From NCBI GenBank assembly GCA_022494885.1, contig JAGVSM010003771.1:372001-436000 (forward strand): 64,000 bases of DNA. Reading direction: 5' to 3'. Of the stretch, positions 11,405 through 22,634 are shown piece after piece. Source of the stretch: Micrasema longulum (lineage: Eukaryota; Arthropoda; Insecta; Trichoptera; Brachycentridae). Made by a program: the position numbers and the translations under genes. Under the pieces are notes generated by a model. That model made no database searches. It worked only from the letters and a program-made list of their open reading frames with translations, and was not told the origin of the DNA. Every line of letters starts with the position of its first letter. Positions within the stretch are counted from its first letter, which is position 1.

Positions 11405-11614
11405 TAAAAAAAGAATAACTCTTTTTGCCTCTATTTTAAGAGGCTTGTCAGCAATTGGAGAAGAGCGGATATGGAAGGAGGTTTTTTGAAATATACCACA
11501 ACAACCAGACCAATTGAGAAAATAATATTTCTTTGGTTTTTTTCTTGAGACTGGCGGAAATCGAACCCGCGATGCCAGTTTTACAGTTGGCCAACTGCGC
11601 CACGACACCTGTTC
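11405..11614 (-). repeat. tRNA-derived SINE, family H
   Basis: On the minus strand from 11614: GTGTCGTGGCGCAGTTGGCC (A-box region), then CGCGGGTTCGATTTCC (B box), then a body with AATTGGTCTGGTTGTTGTGG and AATTGCTGACAAGCCTC, ending AGAGTTATTCTTTTTTT. The head is tRNA-like, but continuation into a body shared with insect SINEs argues against a real tRNA gene. Confidence 0.75.
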
Positions 11615-13055
11615 ATTTTAAATCAATATTTCATGTCGACCTTCCAAGTAATTGAACCTTAAAGGATCAAGAGGGAGTTAGAAGGTTAATTCTTTTCCTA
11701 ATCTCCACTGATCCTTTAACAACCACTGAATAATAATTAAATGCATTTAGGACACATATTAAAACGGCGTATGGTGGTGTTCGTCGAATCTTTTAAACTC
11801 AAAACGTTATAAAATATTTTCGTCGATACTGTGTATACCATGGAGAGAGCGACAGTGTATTTTACTATTTATATAATACGAGCTGAACCCGGAAATGCTT
11901 TGCTTTTGAAATGGATTTAATGAACACAATTAAGAGTTTGATACAAATTATCGAATTTAGTCCAAATTATAAATGTTCATGTACATTTTTTTGTGCATCG
12001 GTTTACACAAATTGTGTGGACAGAAAATTTTGACCAATGCTCGCCCATATGCATAGATATGTTTGTTAACTGTATATAATATGTACATTTTATGCAAAAC
12101 AAATAATGCTTTAAATAAAATAATCATTTATAAATGATAATAAATATACAGTTCTGGAAAAACTAATTGTAACCGAGGCTTAAAGTTTGTTGCTTTATTA
12201 AAAAAAAAAAACGGTTTAATTTTCCAACCATTTTACGCCTTGAGTAGATAAAGTTTGATTGGATGCAGGTTCACAAACAACAAAAAGAGTAATTGAAGAT
12301 CAAACGAATCCTTTTATCCGTTGTTCTCAAATGCTTCCATATGCAAATGACATCGCAATACACAATTCGTATTTTCAAGATTACACAGAAGGTAAAAAAA
12401 TATTTTTCATCGCAACGAATTAAAATTTGTAATTTCATTATCTATTAACGTTTCGGTTTTGAGAAACAAGAGGTCGGTTTTGATGCTAATACTTTTTTTA
12501 AAATATTTTCTATTTAAATAAAACCAAGAGTAAAAAAATCTAAGTGTTGGGTTTTCCAGGATACCTGTATTGTGAAAATGAATGAATAGTTTTATTGAGG
12601 TAGCAATGGTAAAATATACTTGCTACGCTTCTTTTTTGTATTCCTTTTACGGAAAATAAATTGAATCTTACAATGGAGAAGTCTGAAGATTTTATGTGAA
12701 AATACTACAGTAAAATATGGTTTACTATTGTGAAAACGCAGTTGTGTGTTTTTGTAAGCTTATTGCTGCTTCATTTGACTGGAAAAGTATTTTATGCTTT
12801 CATGACACAGCGCTGAAGTCACGAACTACCATTTATCAACATAAAACCGTTCATAGGACGTAAAGTATTTTGTTTTCTCCATCTATAGGTATGTGAATCA
12901 TGTAACTTTATTATTTTGAAATATAAGACAATGCTAACAACTGTATGTATACAAATAGTAGAATGCAATACATCTAAATGTATTGGAGGTAAATTTTATT
13001 TGTTTTCTTGTTTATTTGTAAAATGTGACTTTTTAAAAATGTTTTTTTTTTTTAT
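11615..13055. other. AT-rich noncoding stretch
   Basis: No gene or repeat head recognised. Near 12570 GAATGAATAGTTTTATTGAGG resembles the start of a minus-strand retroelement tail. Confidence 0.45.
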
Positions 13056-13650
13056 AATTTGTTACAACAGAGAGTAAAAACATATTTGAGAAAGAAATAT
13101 GGGAGTTTAGGCATTTACAAAGCTTATGACCTGTGTAATGTGGCCACTTAATCTAGCCAATTACAGGTCATATGCCCTGCAATGCCTAGACTTCTATATT
13201 CCCTTCTCAAAAATGTTTTCCCTCCCTGTTGTAACAAATTTAATATGAACAACACCCTTGGGAGAAAATCCAGCCAGTCTGCAAGCATAAGGACACACTT
13301 AAAATATTGTTGAATTAACTACCTGGTAAAAGAAGAAGTGTACAAATTTGAAAAATTATTTTCAGGCGTTGCCTAGTAGGTGAATTGGTTTAGCCGGATG
13401 AATCTCACCCACATGATAAAAGTTTCTGCTCTTTTACTTTACAAAAGTCAACATATGGAAGAATTGAGGAAATGAGAAAATGGTAAATGTTACACAGCGT
13501 GTAAAGTGGCCACTTAAACCAGCCAACGACAGCTCAAAAATGTTTTCCCTCTCTTTTGCAACAAATTTAAATATGAACAACTCCCTAGGGAGAAAATCGA
13601 GCCAGGTTGCAAGCATTTGGACATTGAAAAACATTGTTGCTTTTTTTTTA
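13056..13650. mobile_element. Foldback family FB, copy 1, with adjacent partial unit
   Basis: 13056-13242 is an inverted repeat. Its left end AATTTGTTACAACAGAGAG is mirrored by CTCCCTGTTGTAACAAATT, and inner parts GGCATTTACAAAGCTTATGACC and GGTCATATGCCCTGCAATGCC face each other. It is followed by AACAACACCCTTGGGAGAAAA and a second partial unit ending at about 13571 with CTCTCTTTTGCAACAAATTT. The AACAACTCCCTAGGGAGAAAA piece then repeats, so units of about 330 bp follow head to tail. Copies of the same modules are at 19745, 35505, 54607 and 59445. No transposase is visible. Confidence 0.8.
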
Positions 13651-15071
13651 TTATTTGGTAAGATATTATATCGGATTTAAATAATTATATTTATTTTAAA
13701 TTATTAAAGCAATCAATTTCTTAAGAAGAGGAGTTGGGAAAGAAATAGTCTATTAGTTTCAATGAGCGAATTGAAATTCATTTATTTATATGTTCAAATT
13801 GCATGTACAAAAAACATATACTCGTAGGTATATGTTTTTTAAAATCACTCACTCTTAACGAAAAATTTTTAATTGACTAGAATATTTTGGATATCTTTTT
13901 TTGCCTTTTTCACTTAATTCAATTACAATATACCCACTGATATAAAAGATTAGGTGCTCATCTAAAAGTGCATTTTGATTTTTTTTTCTATTTTATTATC
14001 AAACTATGTGTTTTTTTTTCGTACAAAATAATAAAATTATTAAAAGTTGAGCCTCCACACTAAAGAAACCTTTTCTTAGGATGACTCCACAATGATGCTA
14101 ATTTTGGTTTTTATGTAGAGCTACTGCTGAAACCGCTTCTGCCTTGCTTACTTAGCTCCCGAAACAGTGGTCGTTTTTATCGGGTCCCAGCAGTACCACA
14201 GCCTTTTTATCAAAAAAATAATCATCCGAGAATAAATATCTGCATAGAAGTAATGCCTTTCATTACAGTCTACAGCTACAGACACATAAGAAGGAACCTT
14301 TACAAAAGTGGTCCTTTCAGTCGGATGTCAATGATTTATCTAGCAATATGAAATAAAATTAGAAGAAACATTTATTGTAAAAGTTGACACTCCATAAAAA
14401 TTTAAAAAATATCTAACGATATATTATTAAAAATTATTTTAAACAAATTTGCACGTACACATTTTATTAAACCAAGGTTAATTCATTGATTGATTGCTAA
14501 TGGCCTAATGTAAACCAAAACACGATTTTCTAAGAATCAAGTATTTTTTACATAACCAAAATATTGTGTTTTTTCTCCCAACATTAAACATGTTTTCTTT
14601 TCAATATAAAATTAATGAGATCGTGTTTCCGCTGCGCATACACAATTTAACAAAATAAATTACTAATGATCGTTTTTCATAATAGGTACTCTTACATAAT
14701 TCTTCAATGTTGTTTCCTACGAGATATTTGGACAAAATAATTTCAAAATTGAGCATATTTTGGTAGAATGATGAAATAAAAACTAATATTGAATCACAAG
14801 CTGGATGGTTTATGTCATAAAATATGTAACATGTAAATATTTTCATGTTTTCCCATCAAAAATTTTAACTTTTTCTGAAATATCTACCGATAAAACATAA
14901 ATATATGATGGAGATTTTCTAGATAATGATTGGTATATTTATAAATAATTTACACCGTTGATCGCGCCACTTTTCTGTTGGCAGATGAACGCTCGTAATT
15001 GTCTGGTTCGCGGAATGTGTTTTTTTTTATGCTTTGTCACTGAACCCTAATTCAATGAATGCAATTCTTAC
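13651..15071. other. AT-rich noncoding stretch
   Basis: A GC-richer patch at 14050-14310 has no frame that I could support. No repeat copy recognised. Confidence 0.4.
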
Positions 15072-15150
15072 CTTGCACTGGGGTTCTGGTACCTTATTGT
15101 TCGGAACTTGTCTCACGGCAGTCAGGATCAGATCAGATCCGGTGTCCATG
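15072..15150 (-). CDS. Candidate coding exon (minus strand), unknown protein
   Basis: On the minus strand an ATG in fair context (CCTTCATGG) at about 15149 opens MDTGSDLILTAVRQ... and runs 26 codons to TGCAAG followed by a consensus donor GTAAGAATT, with the exon ending at 15072 in phase 0. The frame also continues upstream of the ATG as CPPF to an AG at about 15175, so it could be an internal exon rather than a first one. The segment is much richer in GC than its surroundings. I recognise no family; the DTGS string alone is not enough to call an aspartic protease. No partner exon was found. Confidence 0.25.
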
Positions 15151-15576
15151 AAGGGGGGGCACTTGACGTGGTTTCTTGATTATTCTTATTACAAGATACA
15201 GTGGATTACATAAATTATTAATCGCAAAAGTAACTGATTCGCGATTGCGGTGAGAAGTGAGAATATCTTAGCACATGAATACTGACAGTTCGTTTATTAA
15301 CAAAAGTTCTTTTGCTATATGAATTTGAATAATTTTGAATATTGAATATGTTGGGCCAGAGACAAAAATGTGGTACCTACCCACAGTAAGAAACGCAACA
15401 TCTTAACTAGGACCCAAAAGGCAGCAAATAAATCCGACATAAAATTTTCATTAAAACTATAGAAACCCGAAAAAAACTGTTTTCCTATGCCAAAAGGTTT
15501 AAATTCTTAACTCTTATTGCTTGTATGGAGTGATCAGAAAGAACAGAATGACAAATGTTCATATTTTCATCTTCTT

Positions 15577-15650
15577 CAGCCTTCATCACTCCATTGCTGG
15601 ATATAGGCCTCTTTCAAACGCTTCCATTTTCCATCTTCCAATTTTCATAT
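15577..15650 (-). mobile_element. RTE-like LINE 3' scrap
   Basis: On the minus strand the sequence reads EAYIQQWSDEG followed by a stop, matching the C-terminal signature EAYVQQW...G-stop that I know from RTE-type elements of insects. The (AAGATGAA) stretch after the stop fits the GATGAT-rich tails of such elements. Only the last ~20 codons are present. Confidence 0.5.
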
Positions 15651-16239
15651 AGCTATCATAGATATGCATTTTTCAAAACGTGCGTGTAACAATCATGGGC
15701 GATCATTTAATTGATTTATCAACAAATTAACAATGTGGGGTTTTACCCGAAAAATATTCGGAATTTGTTCTTGAGACCGTCATCTTGGCAGTGTCACCAA
15801 ATAAAAATGAATGTCTCCAGTACTGTAAAAATTCAGTAGATGCTCTATTCTGTATGTGGACAAAGGAAGATACGAACTATATGAAAGCAATTTCACAACA
15901 AAAACCCCCCAGTCGTCTCACGAGATGATGTTTTTCAACTCAAGTTGCTTCATATTATATGTTTCAGGTTGGAGTTTTGAGGTAAATTGTAAAGCTTAAT
16001 AAAAGTGGTTTATAGCAGTTTGTATCAAGTTTTATTATTTGTACCGACAGAATCTGCCGAGAGAATAATAAATCAAAAATATTGAAAATAAATAAGCCGA
16101 AATAAAAAAAGTTTGAAGGTGTTGAGATTAACGGAGGATTAAATATTATTTATGAATATGGATGTCAAATATTTATGAATGAAGAAGTCGATTATTTTTA
16201 ATATAATATAAAAACATTTAATATTAATGCTGAATACAT
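15651..16239. other. AT-rich noncoding stretch
   Basis: No supported gene or repeat. Confidence 0.4.
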
Positions 16240-16830
16240 CCAGATTATGCCCAACAAATCCTGTTCTGATAATGGGCAGAGGATCGAGAAAGTTGGTGAC
16301 TTAATTTACTTGGGAGTTCACAAAACTGAGGATGCTGGCATGTACAATGAATTTGCAACCAGCTAACGGATTGCTGGAGCAACTTTTAACACTATTTTTA
16401 CTGTCTGGAACTTTAATTTGTACTAGATCGAAACGAAATGCCGATTATTTACCTCTTGTGTAATACTAGTATACCTACATAGGTACGAATCCTGGCACCT
16501 TACCAAAACTCATAACACCTAATTTCTTAGTTTTGAGAGTAAGTACTTGATGAGAATAGCAGGTTTAAGATTGTTCGACTTTATTACTAACATTAAAGTC
16601 CGATAACAAACCCAGCAGCCTTCTATGTCGAGCATCTTGAGGATGCGTAGGTGGACCTAGCTTGGACAAATGCTACAGATGTTTTATCCCAATTTGCCTC
16701 TTCTTCACACCTGCGGAAAGACTTGCTCCTGAAAGGCCGGCGAGAGTGCTGGCTGGCGATAAGGTCTCCTAAAAGCGTCTGGTGATGTCCACTTGCTCTA
16801 ATTTGGAGCAGATGTGGAAAATAATAAGAA
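16240..16830 (+). pseudogene. Decayed LINE reverse-transcriptase C-terminus
   Basis: The plus-strand translation contains IEKVGDLIYLGVHKTEDAG then ...RIAGATFNTIFTVWN, followed after stops and frameshifts by MRRWT-stop-LGQMLQM and GRRECWLAI. These align in order with the LINE pattern (FxYLGSxxTxDG; RIAxAxxAFxxLxxxW; RxRRWTWLGHVLRM; GRPxxxW) found in the C-terminal part of many insect elements. At least three in-frame stops make it a pseudogene. Element boundaries are not visible. Confidence 0.55.
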
Positions 16831-16839
16831 ATTACCAAA

Positions 16840-17884
16840 AATTAAAACGAATCTAATTTTATTTTTAATTTTAATAAAAATGAGTTAAACAACTCATTCA
16901 AATAGTAAAAATACATTTTCTTTGCAAAAAATCTACCATTTCGCAAAAATCACCGACCGAAAGTTTTTGCGTACTCCGCAACAATAGAAGAAAAAATATT
17001 TTCCCACAGTATTTCGAAATTCAAATAATTGCGGTTTTTTCGTAGCAAGAAAAATAGGGTGTTCAATTTTTTTCTTACCAATCAACATTAAGATAGGAGT
17101 CTTAAAATACAATGATAAATACACAATACAATAAAATAAACAATGATCGAGAAGAAACGTAAAATATTCTTTGTAATCTCAGAATGCATGCATTTAATGA
17201 TTCATTTAAAAAATTTATCGTAACAGTTTAATGGGTTTTATTTTCTTATTTACTCATTTTATGTTCAGTATTAGGGATTCATTTTTTTTTTAAAGTATTT
17301 ACTCCTTTGTAAACTGAGAAGATTTTAAAATATTTTTCCCCACTATTTTTCTAATCATCTCGTCGATGTAAAAAATACTCGACACCGATACTTATTATTA
17401 CCATTGAAATAATTATGATTGCAATATTTTGAGTGTGTCAAAATGTTTGTAGAAAAAATATTAGATTTCACCCCCTACAGGTAGTCATTAAGATTGACAA
17501 ATGACAACAGAGATAGAGAACCATTTTGGTAAGGAAATATTCATATTTATGTTCAAATTTTCATACAGAAAATTCGATTTTACTTTAAAGACAATTGAAG
17601 ACAACTCTATTAACTCCCCATTGAAATCGAGGCCCTGGTTTGCCTACCTAGGGTTCGATTAACCCGAAATATAAATTTGAATGGATGTTCTGATATTGTC
17701 ATTTTTTGTGGTTTGACTTAAAATTAATAAACACGTTATTCCCATACCAGATACCTTTCAGATAAAGCAAATATTGCGTAAGCTCTCCACAATTTACAAA
17801 AAAGAGATTACAATACATCTACATATATTATGCAATCATGCATGTAGATAAAAATATTTTTTGTTCCTTATTCTTATTTTTAGT
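16840..17884. other. AT-rich noncoding stretch
   Basis: No supported gene. A short GC-richer patch at 17600-17660 holds no recognised frame. Confidence 0.45.
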
Positions 17885-18500
17885 GGTAGAAGTTAGTGCT
17901 ATGCAAGCTCCTGACGTCACTGCGACCTGTGAAGATATATTGTGACGGGTCTCCGTGAATAGTTCTCGCCCTCCGAACCCGCGTCTATAAAAAGCCTGGC
18001 TACTGCATGGAAGGCGAGAGTTTACATTTTGCTAAATATCCCCCTCCTCGCCCAATACCGTAAAGTATCGGGCTATAAGATAAGACGAGAGCTCTGTAAC
18101 ATCTTCAGGTTTAACCAGTAGTCCCCCGAGGATGAAGCTTCTTTTATAATGTAAAGCATCACATTCACATAGAATATGTATGGGTGTTTCTTCATCTGCA
18201 CTGCAGAACCTACATCGAAAAGTTTCGAAAAGATTCATTCTAGCAAGGGGTTTGCTCAATCAACAGTGTCCTGTAAGGGCTTAAGTGATAACCCTCCCTT
18301 GATTTCAGCTGAGCTTTCTGGGGTCAAAAGCAAAACTTTGCGTGCACTCTTTTATCAGTTCATTCGCATAATATTGACCAAAACCTGTAGGTTCCTTAGA
18401 GTAATAACACGCTACTGGCTAGAGTCACCCACACGGACAAAAACAATTATACGATTATCAACTACGAAGTTAGCTACACTTTACAGCAATACAGCAGAGA
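17885..18500 (-). pseudogene. LINE fragment, RNase H region and 3' end
   Basis: Minus-strand translation gives ALTGHC-stop-LSKPLARMN, then FRCRFCSADEETPIHILCEC. The LTGHC...C-x2-C...H-x4-C arrangement is typical of the RNase H domain tail and terminal zinc-knuckle of Jockey/R1-like elements. The 3' UTR includes TGACGTCACTGCGACCT. A second copy with the same order lies at 63465-63800 (-). Upstream sequence to 18500 is degenerate, with stops. A full element would be several kilobases; only the 3' end remains. Confidence 0.7.
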
Positions 18501-18555
18501 GTTGGCATTCGTGTTAAGAATTGTAAGCGCAAACCGCAACCGTTTGTTACACGTT

Positions 18556-18772
18556 TGTAGTTGAACTAAAAGCCAAACCAAAGTCTGAGGTTCTCGGTTC
18601 GATTTCTAGCAGAGTAAACATAAAATATTTGTTAATATGGTAGTTTAACAATGCGATATTTCACTGTCCCTGGACTAGTTTCCGAAGCATAAGACTGATT
18701 ATCCTACCTTCTTGTAACACATGATCGATCTACATTGCGTGTATTTTACTAACGAGGGTTTGATGATGAGAA
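18556..18772 (+). repeat. SINE family A, diverged copy
   Basis: A weak tRNA-like head with B box CTCGGTTCGATTTCTAG is followed by the family body (TTTCACTGTCCCTGGACTAG, AAGCATAAGACTGATTATCC, TACCTTCTTGTAAC) and the tail GGTTTGATGATGAG. Confidence 0.75.
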
Positions 18773-19130
18773 TAATAATGATTACGCGATTGTTTTTGTT
18801 CAATGTTTGACATCAACGGTATAAAAATACTCTCCCCTTAAGGGCCTGTTCCCCCCACCACCCTATCTTCGTTTCCATGAATCATTGTTCTTCTATTATG
18901 TAAGGGATTCAATTTCATGGAGATACCATTTTGAAAATGTTCTCTAATGAGTTCGTCTTTTCCTTTCCCCTCTAAGATTCCCAAATTCTTCCCAAACGTA
19001 AATAATGCAAAATTTTACAAAAAAAACATTTTAAATGCCTAATGAATGTTCGTTTATTTTTTGTCTCGTCTCATCGAATTACTGGGTGTATAAAAAGAAA
19101 TCGTAAAGTTCATGTGTTTCCGATTGAAAC

Positions 19131-19662
19131 TTGAGTTTAAATCCGACCAGTATATTCATATATGTAAAAAAACATCACCTATTGCCTCTGCAAAAACGTC
19201 GTAAAATAGCGGATATAATTTATTTACTAAAAATTGCCTCTAGTTCAATAGACTGTCCTGAACTACTAAGCAAACTTTCTATCAATGTTCCTTCCAAAGT
19301 TTTAAGAAATAACCCTCTTCTTCACATACCTCTTGTTTCATCTAATTATAGGCAAAATTCATATAGGCGAACTTTTAATAATTTTAATGTAATAAATAAA
19401 TCATTTAACATAGATTTATTTGCAAATAATCTTAATGACGTACGGTGTTTGTTTTCGAAATAATTAGTGGTATTTTTTTCTTTTCTTTTGAATTTATATT
19501 TAATTACTATTCATTTTATGTTCGAGAATCTTTTTTAACGTACTGTGATGCTACTTGTGAAAACCTGTAATTGGCTTATTTGTTATTTGTTTTGTTGTAT
19601 ATATATAAAATAATTATAGCTGTTGGTTATCCAAATAAATAAAATAAAAAATAAATAAATAG
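19131..19662 (+). mobile_element. LINE 3' fragment
   Basis: An open frame to 19463 encodes the ORF C-terminus: LPLQKRRKIADIIYLLKIA and SSIDCPELLSKLSINVPSK are the LxxRR...D...F/LYK.....IDCPELLxxIxFxVP pattern seen at the end of many insect LINE ORFs. After the stop, ~200 bp of 3' UTR ends in a tail of AAATAAAATAAA repeats at about 19636-19662. The reverse-transcriptase core is absent (5' truncation). Confidence 0.8.
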
Positions 19663-19744
19663 TAGGCATGGGAAAATTGCAAAAAACAATATTTATTTAC
19701 TTATTCATTTACAAATTATTTATCTAATGATGTTATTCATATGT

Positions 19745-20018
19745 AAATTTGTTGCAACAGAGAGGAAAAACATTTTTGAGAAGTAGAATGTGCGAGTCTA
19801 GGCATTAACAGGGCTTATGATCCTTTTACTTCACAAAAGTCAACAGATGAAAGAGTTGAGAATATTTAGTTGTTCAAACATAGGCAGAATGGTGAATATT
19901 AAACAGTGTGTAAAGTGGACACTTTAACCAGCCAATGACAGGTCATAAGCCATGTAAATGCCTAGACTCCCATATTCTCCATCTCAAAAATGTTTTCCCT
20001 CTCTGCTGCAACAAATTT
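19745..20018. mobile_element. Foldback family FB, copy 2
   Basis: Left end AAATTTGTTGCAACAGAGAG and right end CTCTCTGCTGCAACAAATTT are inverted repeats that continue inward over about 75 bp (AGTCTAGGCATTAACAGGGC versus GCCATGTAAATGCCTAGACT). The interior has CTTCACAAAAGTCAACAGATG and AAGTGGACACTTTAACCAGCC, as in the other copies. No coding capacity. Confidence 0.8.
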
Positions 20019-20034
20019 AAACACTATGATATAT

Positions 20035-20295
20035 ATGGCTTGTGGTGTAATGGTCAGCGCGTTAGTCTACTATGCAAGAGGTCTCAGGTTCGATTCCCGA
20101 TATGGTTGATATGAAATATTTATTTAAAAGAGTGTTTTCACACTAGAATGTTTCATAGTACCTGGACGGGTACCTAAAGCGTAAGACTGATCATCTTACC
20201 TCAATGTAACAAAAAAATATCAAGAAACGCTGCGATTGGTGTAATAATGCAGTGCCCTATGCACTATCAGGTGCGGAAAGGGAATGATGATATAT
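20035..20295 (+). repeat. SINE family A, well-preserved copy
   Basis: Head with A-box GGTGTAATGGTCAGCGCGTT and B-box GGTTCGATTCCCG; body with TTTCATAGTACCTGGACGGG and AAGCGTAAGACTGATCATC; tail TGCAGTGCCCTATGCACTATC then GGGAATGATGA. A candidate 9-bp target duplication ATGATATAT occurs at 20026-20034 and 20287-20295. It sits just outside FB copy 2. Confidence 0.9.
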
Positions 20296-20298
20296 GTA

Positions 20299-20838
20299 TT
20301 TCTGTAAGTGCTAATATGTAGAAAATTTAAACGTTAATGTTAAAACTGTCAAATCCTGAATAAAATTCGAAATTTGAATCTCACATTGAGCGTAGATAAA
20401 TGTAATTATGTTCAAAGAATTGTGACGTATAATTCTCAATTCCATAAATTATGTTAAAATTCTCCAAATTGGTTCGTTCAACCCCAGAAGCCCAGCCCGC
20501 CTTCACAAGATGTTTTTCTTTTATCGACGGCCTTTGTATTCGGGGCTCGTGTCACCGAAGAATGGGTAATCATTTATCGCTTTTTGGCTACAACCCTGGG
20601 TGGGTGCCTCTAGCTACCAGTCATTCTGCCTTCTATTCTTCCTACTACCCCCGGCTCCACCCCTGGCCCCCTGTCGCAACTTAACGAAGGCATGATGAGT
20701 ATATTCAATTTTCAAAAAACCGGCGTGACTTTCAAAATTACTGGATTTTTCGAAAACGCCAGAGAATTTATTGTGATGAAAATTGATTTATAAAATATAA
20801 CGCAAAGGTAGTAGTCCATTTTGCAAGTTAGTTATTTA
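20299..20838. other. Noncoding stretch with GC-rich patch
   Basis: At about 20460-20690 the sequence is pyrimidine- and C-rich (CCCCCGGCTCCACCCCTGGCC). It reads open in one frame but shows no codon preference or recognised motif, so I do not call it a gene. Confidence 0.4.
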
Positions 20839-21044
20839 TTGTGTGTAATGGTCAGCGCATTTGCTTTCCATGAAAGAGGTCTCGGGTTCGATTCCCGACA
20901 TGGTTGATATGAAATAATTAAGGGTTTTCACACTAAAATATTTCATAGTCCCTGGATGATACCTTCGTGTAACAAAAAATATCAAGATACGCTGCAATTG
21001 GTGAACCAACGCTGTGCCCTATGGACAGGGAATGATGATGATGA
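20839..21044 (+). repeat. SINE family A, copy with internal deletions
   Basis: Head GTGTAATGGTCAGCGCATTT, B box GGGTTCGATTCCCG, body TTTCATAGTCCCTGGATG; the GACTGATCATC segment is missing. The tail is GAATGATGATGATGAT. The clean GAT repeat supports RTE-type tail recognition. Confidence 0.88.
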
Positions 21045-22576
21045 TTTATTATGAAAGCGGTCATTTTCAAAATTTGAGTAAATTTAGATTATTTACCTGC
21101 TTCATAGGTGTTCTCATATTTCTAATATTCAAGAGCAATTCTAATTATGGACACCAAATAGTACTTAACCTTTCTCTCACTAAGCATCCAAAAATTACAC
21201 ATGATCCGAACAGGGGGACCAAACGACCCCAACGCCTACTTGTATATGGCGTTAGGAGAATTAAACGTTGGAAGAGTTTATGACCGTGCAATAACTTATT
21301 AATGTTTTCGCGCACACATATTTTACTCATTCGTGTATTTAATTTATTTTTGTTAGTTTGCCGAATGCTTATGTACATAAAGTGAAATTGACCCTTGTAT
21401 TATTTACGTCTTTTTTTGTTTTAAAATAAAAAAAATAAAAATTAACTCTTTCAACATTTAAAAACAAAATCAGGAAAATGCTTATTTCTATTAATTTCAC
21501 GATTACAAAAAATATACGACAAATAGCTTAAATAATCGTTATCGAATTAAAATCGGTGTATGGGGTATTTGAATACCCTATTCAGTCCGGCTAGAATACA
21601 CATAATGTTTAAATACTATTTCATTGCCATATTTATGGGGTATTTCACCATCCTGAAATAAATCCTGATTAACAAAACGTAAGGTAAAATTAGATCCCCG
21701 ATGTTTTTTTCTGTTTAGTTTTATATTTTTTTATTTATTGGAGATATCAACAGTGTTACATGTAAAAAAATATAACACACAAATGTAAAGAGAACAAAAC
21801 CAATGACAAAGAAATTAACTCTAGCTTTAGCAACGATTTAAATGAGATTTAATTTTTTTACGATAATCAGAAATTGTGGTATAGATTTTTAAACTTAAAT
21901 GCGATTTAGCAGGATATATAAACTAATCAGGGTTTACAAGGAGATAGTGAAATACTACCTTAGAATACGATATTTTTACTATTCGGGAGTAATTTTAAAA
22001 ATATAACGTATATTTAGAGCGGATTTTTACGATTCTAATGATATAAATTTCAATTTAATAATATGTTTTCACACATAATTTCGGGTTTAAAAATGAGCAC
22101 GTAAAAAACGGGTCGCACTTGGCGTCACGTCACTCGTTATTCCCGCCTAATGCACTTCTAATAAACATTGCGTACAAGTTTGACACAAAAACGACTCGTT
22201 TTCAGGTAGTTCAAAATATACGTATTTGAAATCATTACAGAAAAAATTTCCGACATCTCGTCGGAAAGGATTTTAAAAAAATGTTTTAAAAATAATCATT
22301 TAAAGAAACTGTAAAAAGATCTTCCATTTCTGGTTCCCTGGCATCATTTTTCATAAATGCATATTGAATCTGATATTCACTTGTTTGCTTTTGCAAAACA
22401 GGGTAAGAACAGTATTTTTTTGATATTTTTTTAATTATTATATTTCTGATTTTTTTTAAACAAATGACAACCCCACTTCGTTATTTATGATACAAAGTTT
22501 CAAGTAAAACGCGGGATACGCACTTAAAAGCTTTTTTTGGAACCTAATTTTACTAACCCGCTATTTACCTAATCGC
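21045..22576. other. AT-rich noncoding stretch
   Basis: At 21720-21760 a T-rich TTTATTTATTGGAGATATCAAC start resembles a minus-strand retroelement tail. No coding exon supported. Confidence 0.4.
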
Positions 22577-22634
22577 GCCCTACGCACGTGGACTAACGCA
22601 ACGCCCTACTCACGTGGGCTAACGCAACGCCCTG
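22577..22634. repeat. 26-bp tandem repeat, ~2.2 units
   Basis: GCCCTACGCACGTGGACTAACG and its neighbour GCCCTACTCACGTGGGCTAACG start 26 bp apart (22577 and 22603), with a third start at 22629. Each unit carries the palindrome CACGTG, an E-box. It lies in an otherwise AT-rich segment. Confidence 0.8.

Noticed and set aside
11525..11614. A possible minus-strand tRNA gene with good A and B boxes
   Set aside because: The sequence continues into a SINE body, and the acceptor-stem ends do not pair as in a real tRNA.
15099..15150. DTGS string as an aspartic protease active site
   Set aside because: Only a four-residue match; the flanking hydrophobic pattern and length do not fit pepsin or retropepsin domains.
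20035..20110. tRNA gene at the head of SINE A
   Set aside because: The cloverleaf is incomplete and the same head recurs with a shared non-tRNA body in several copies.
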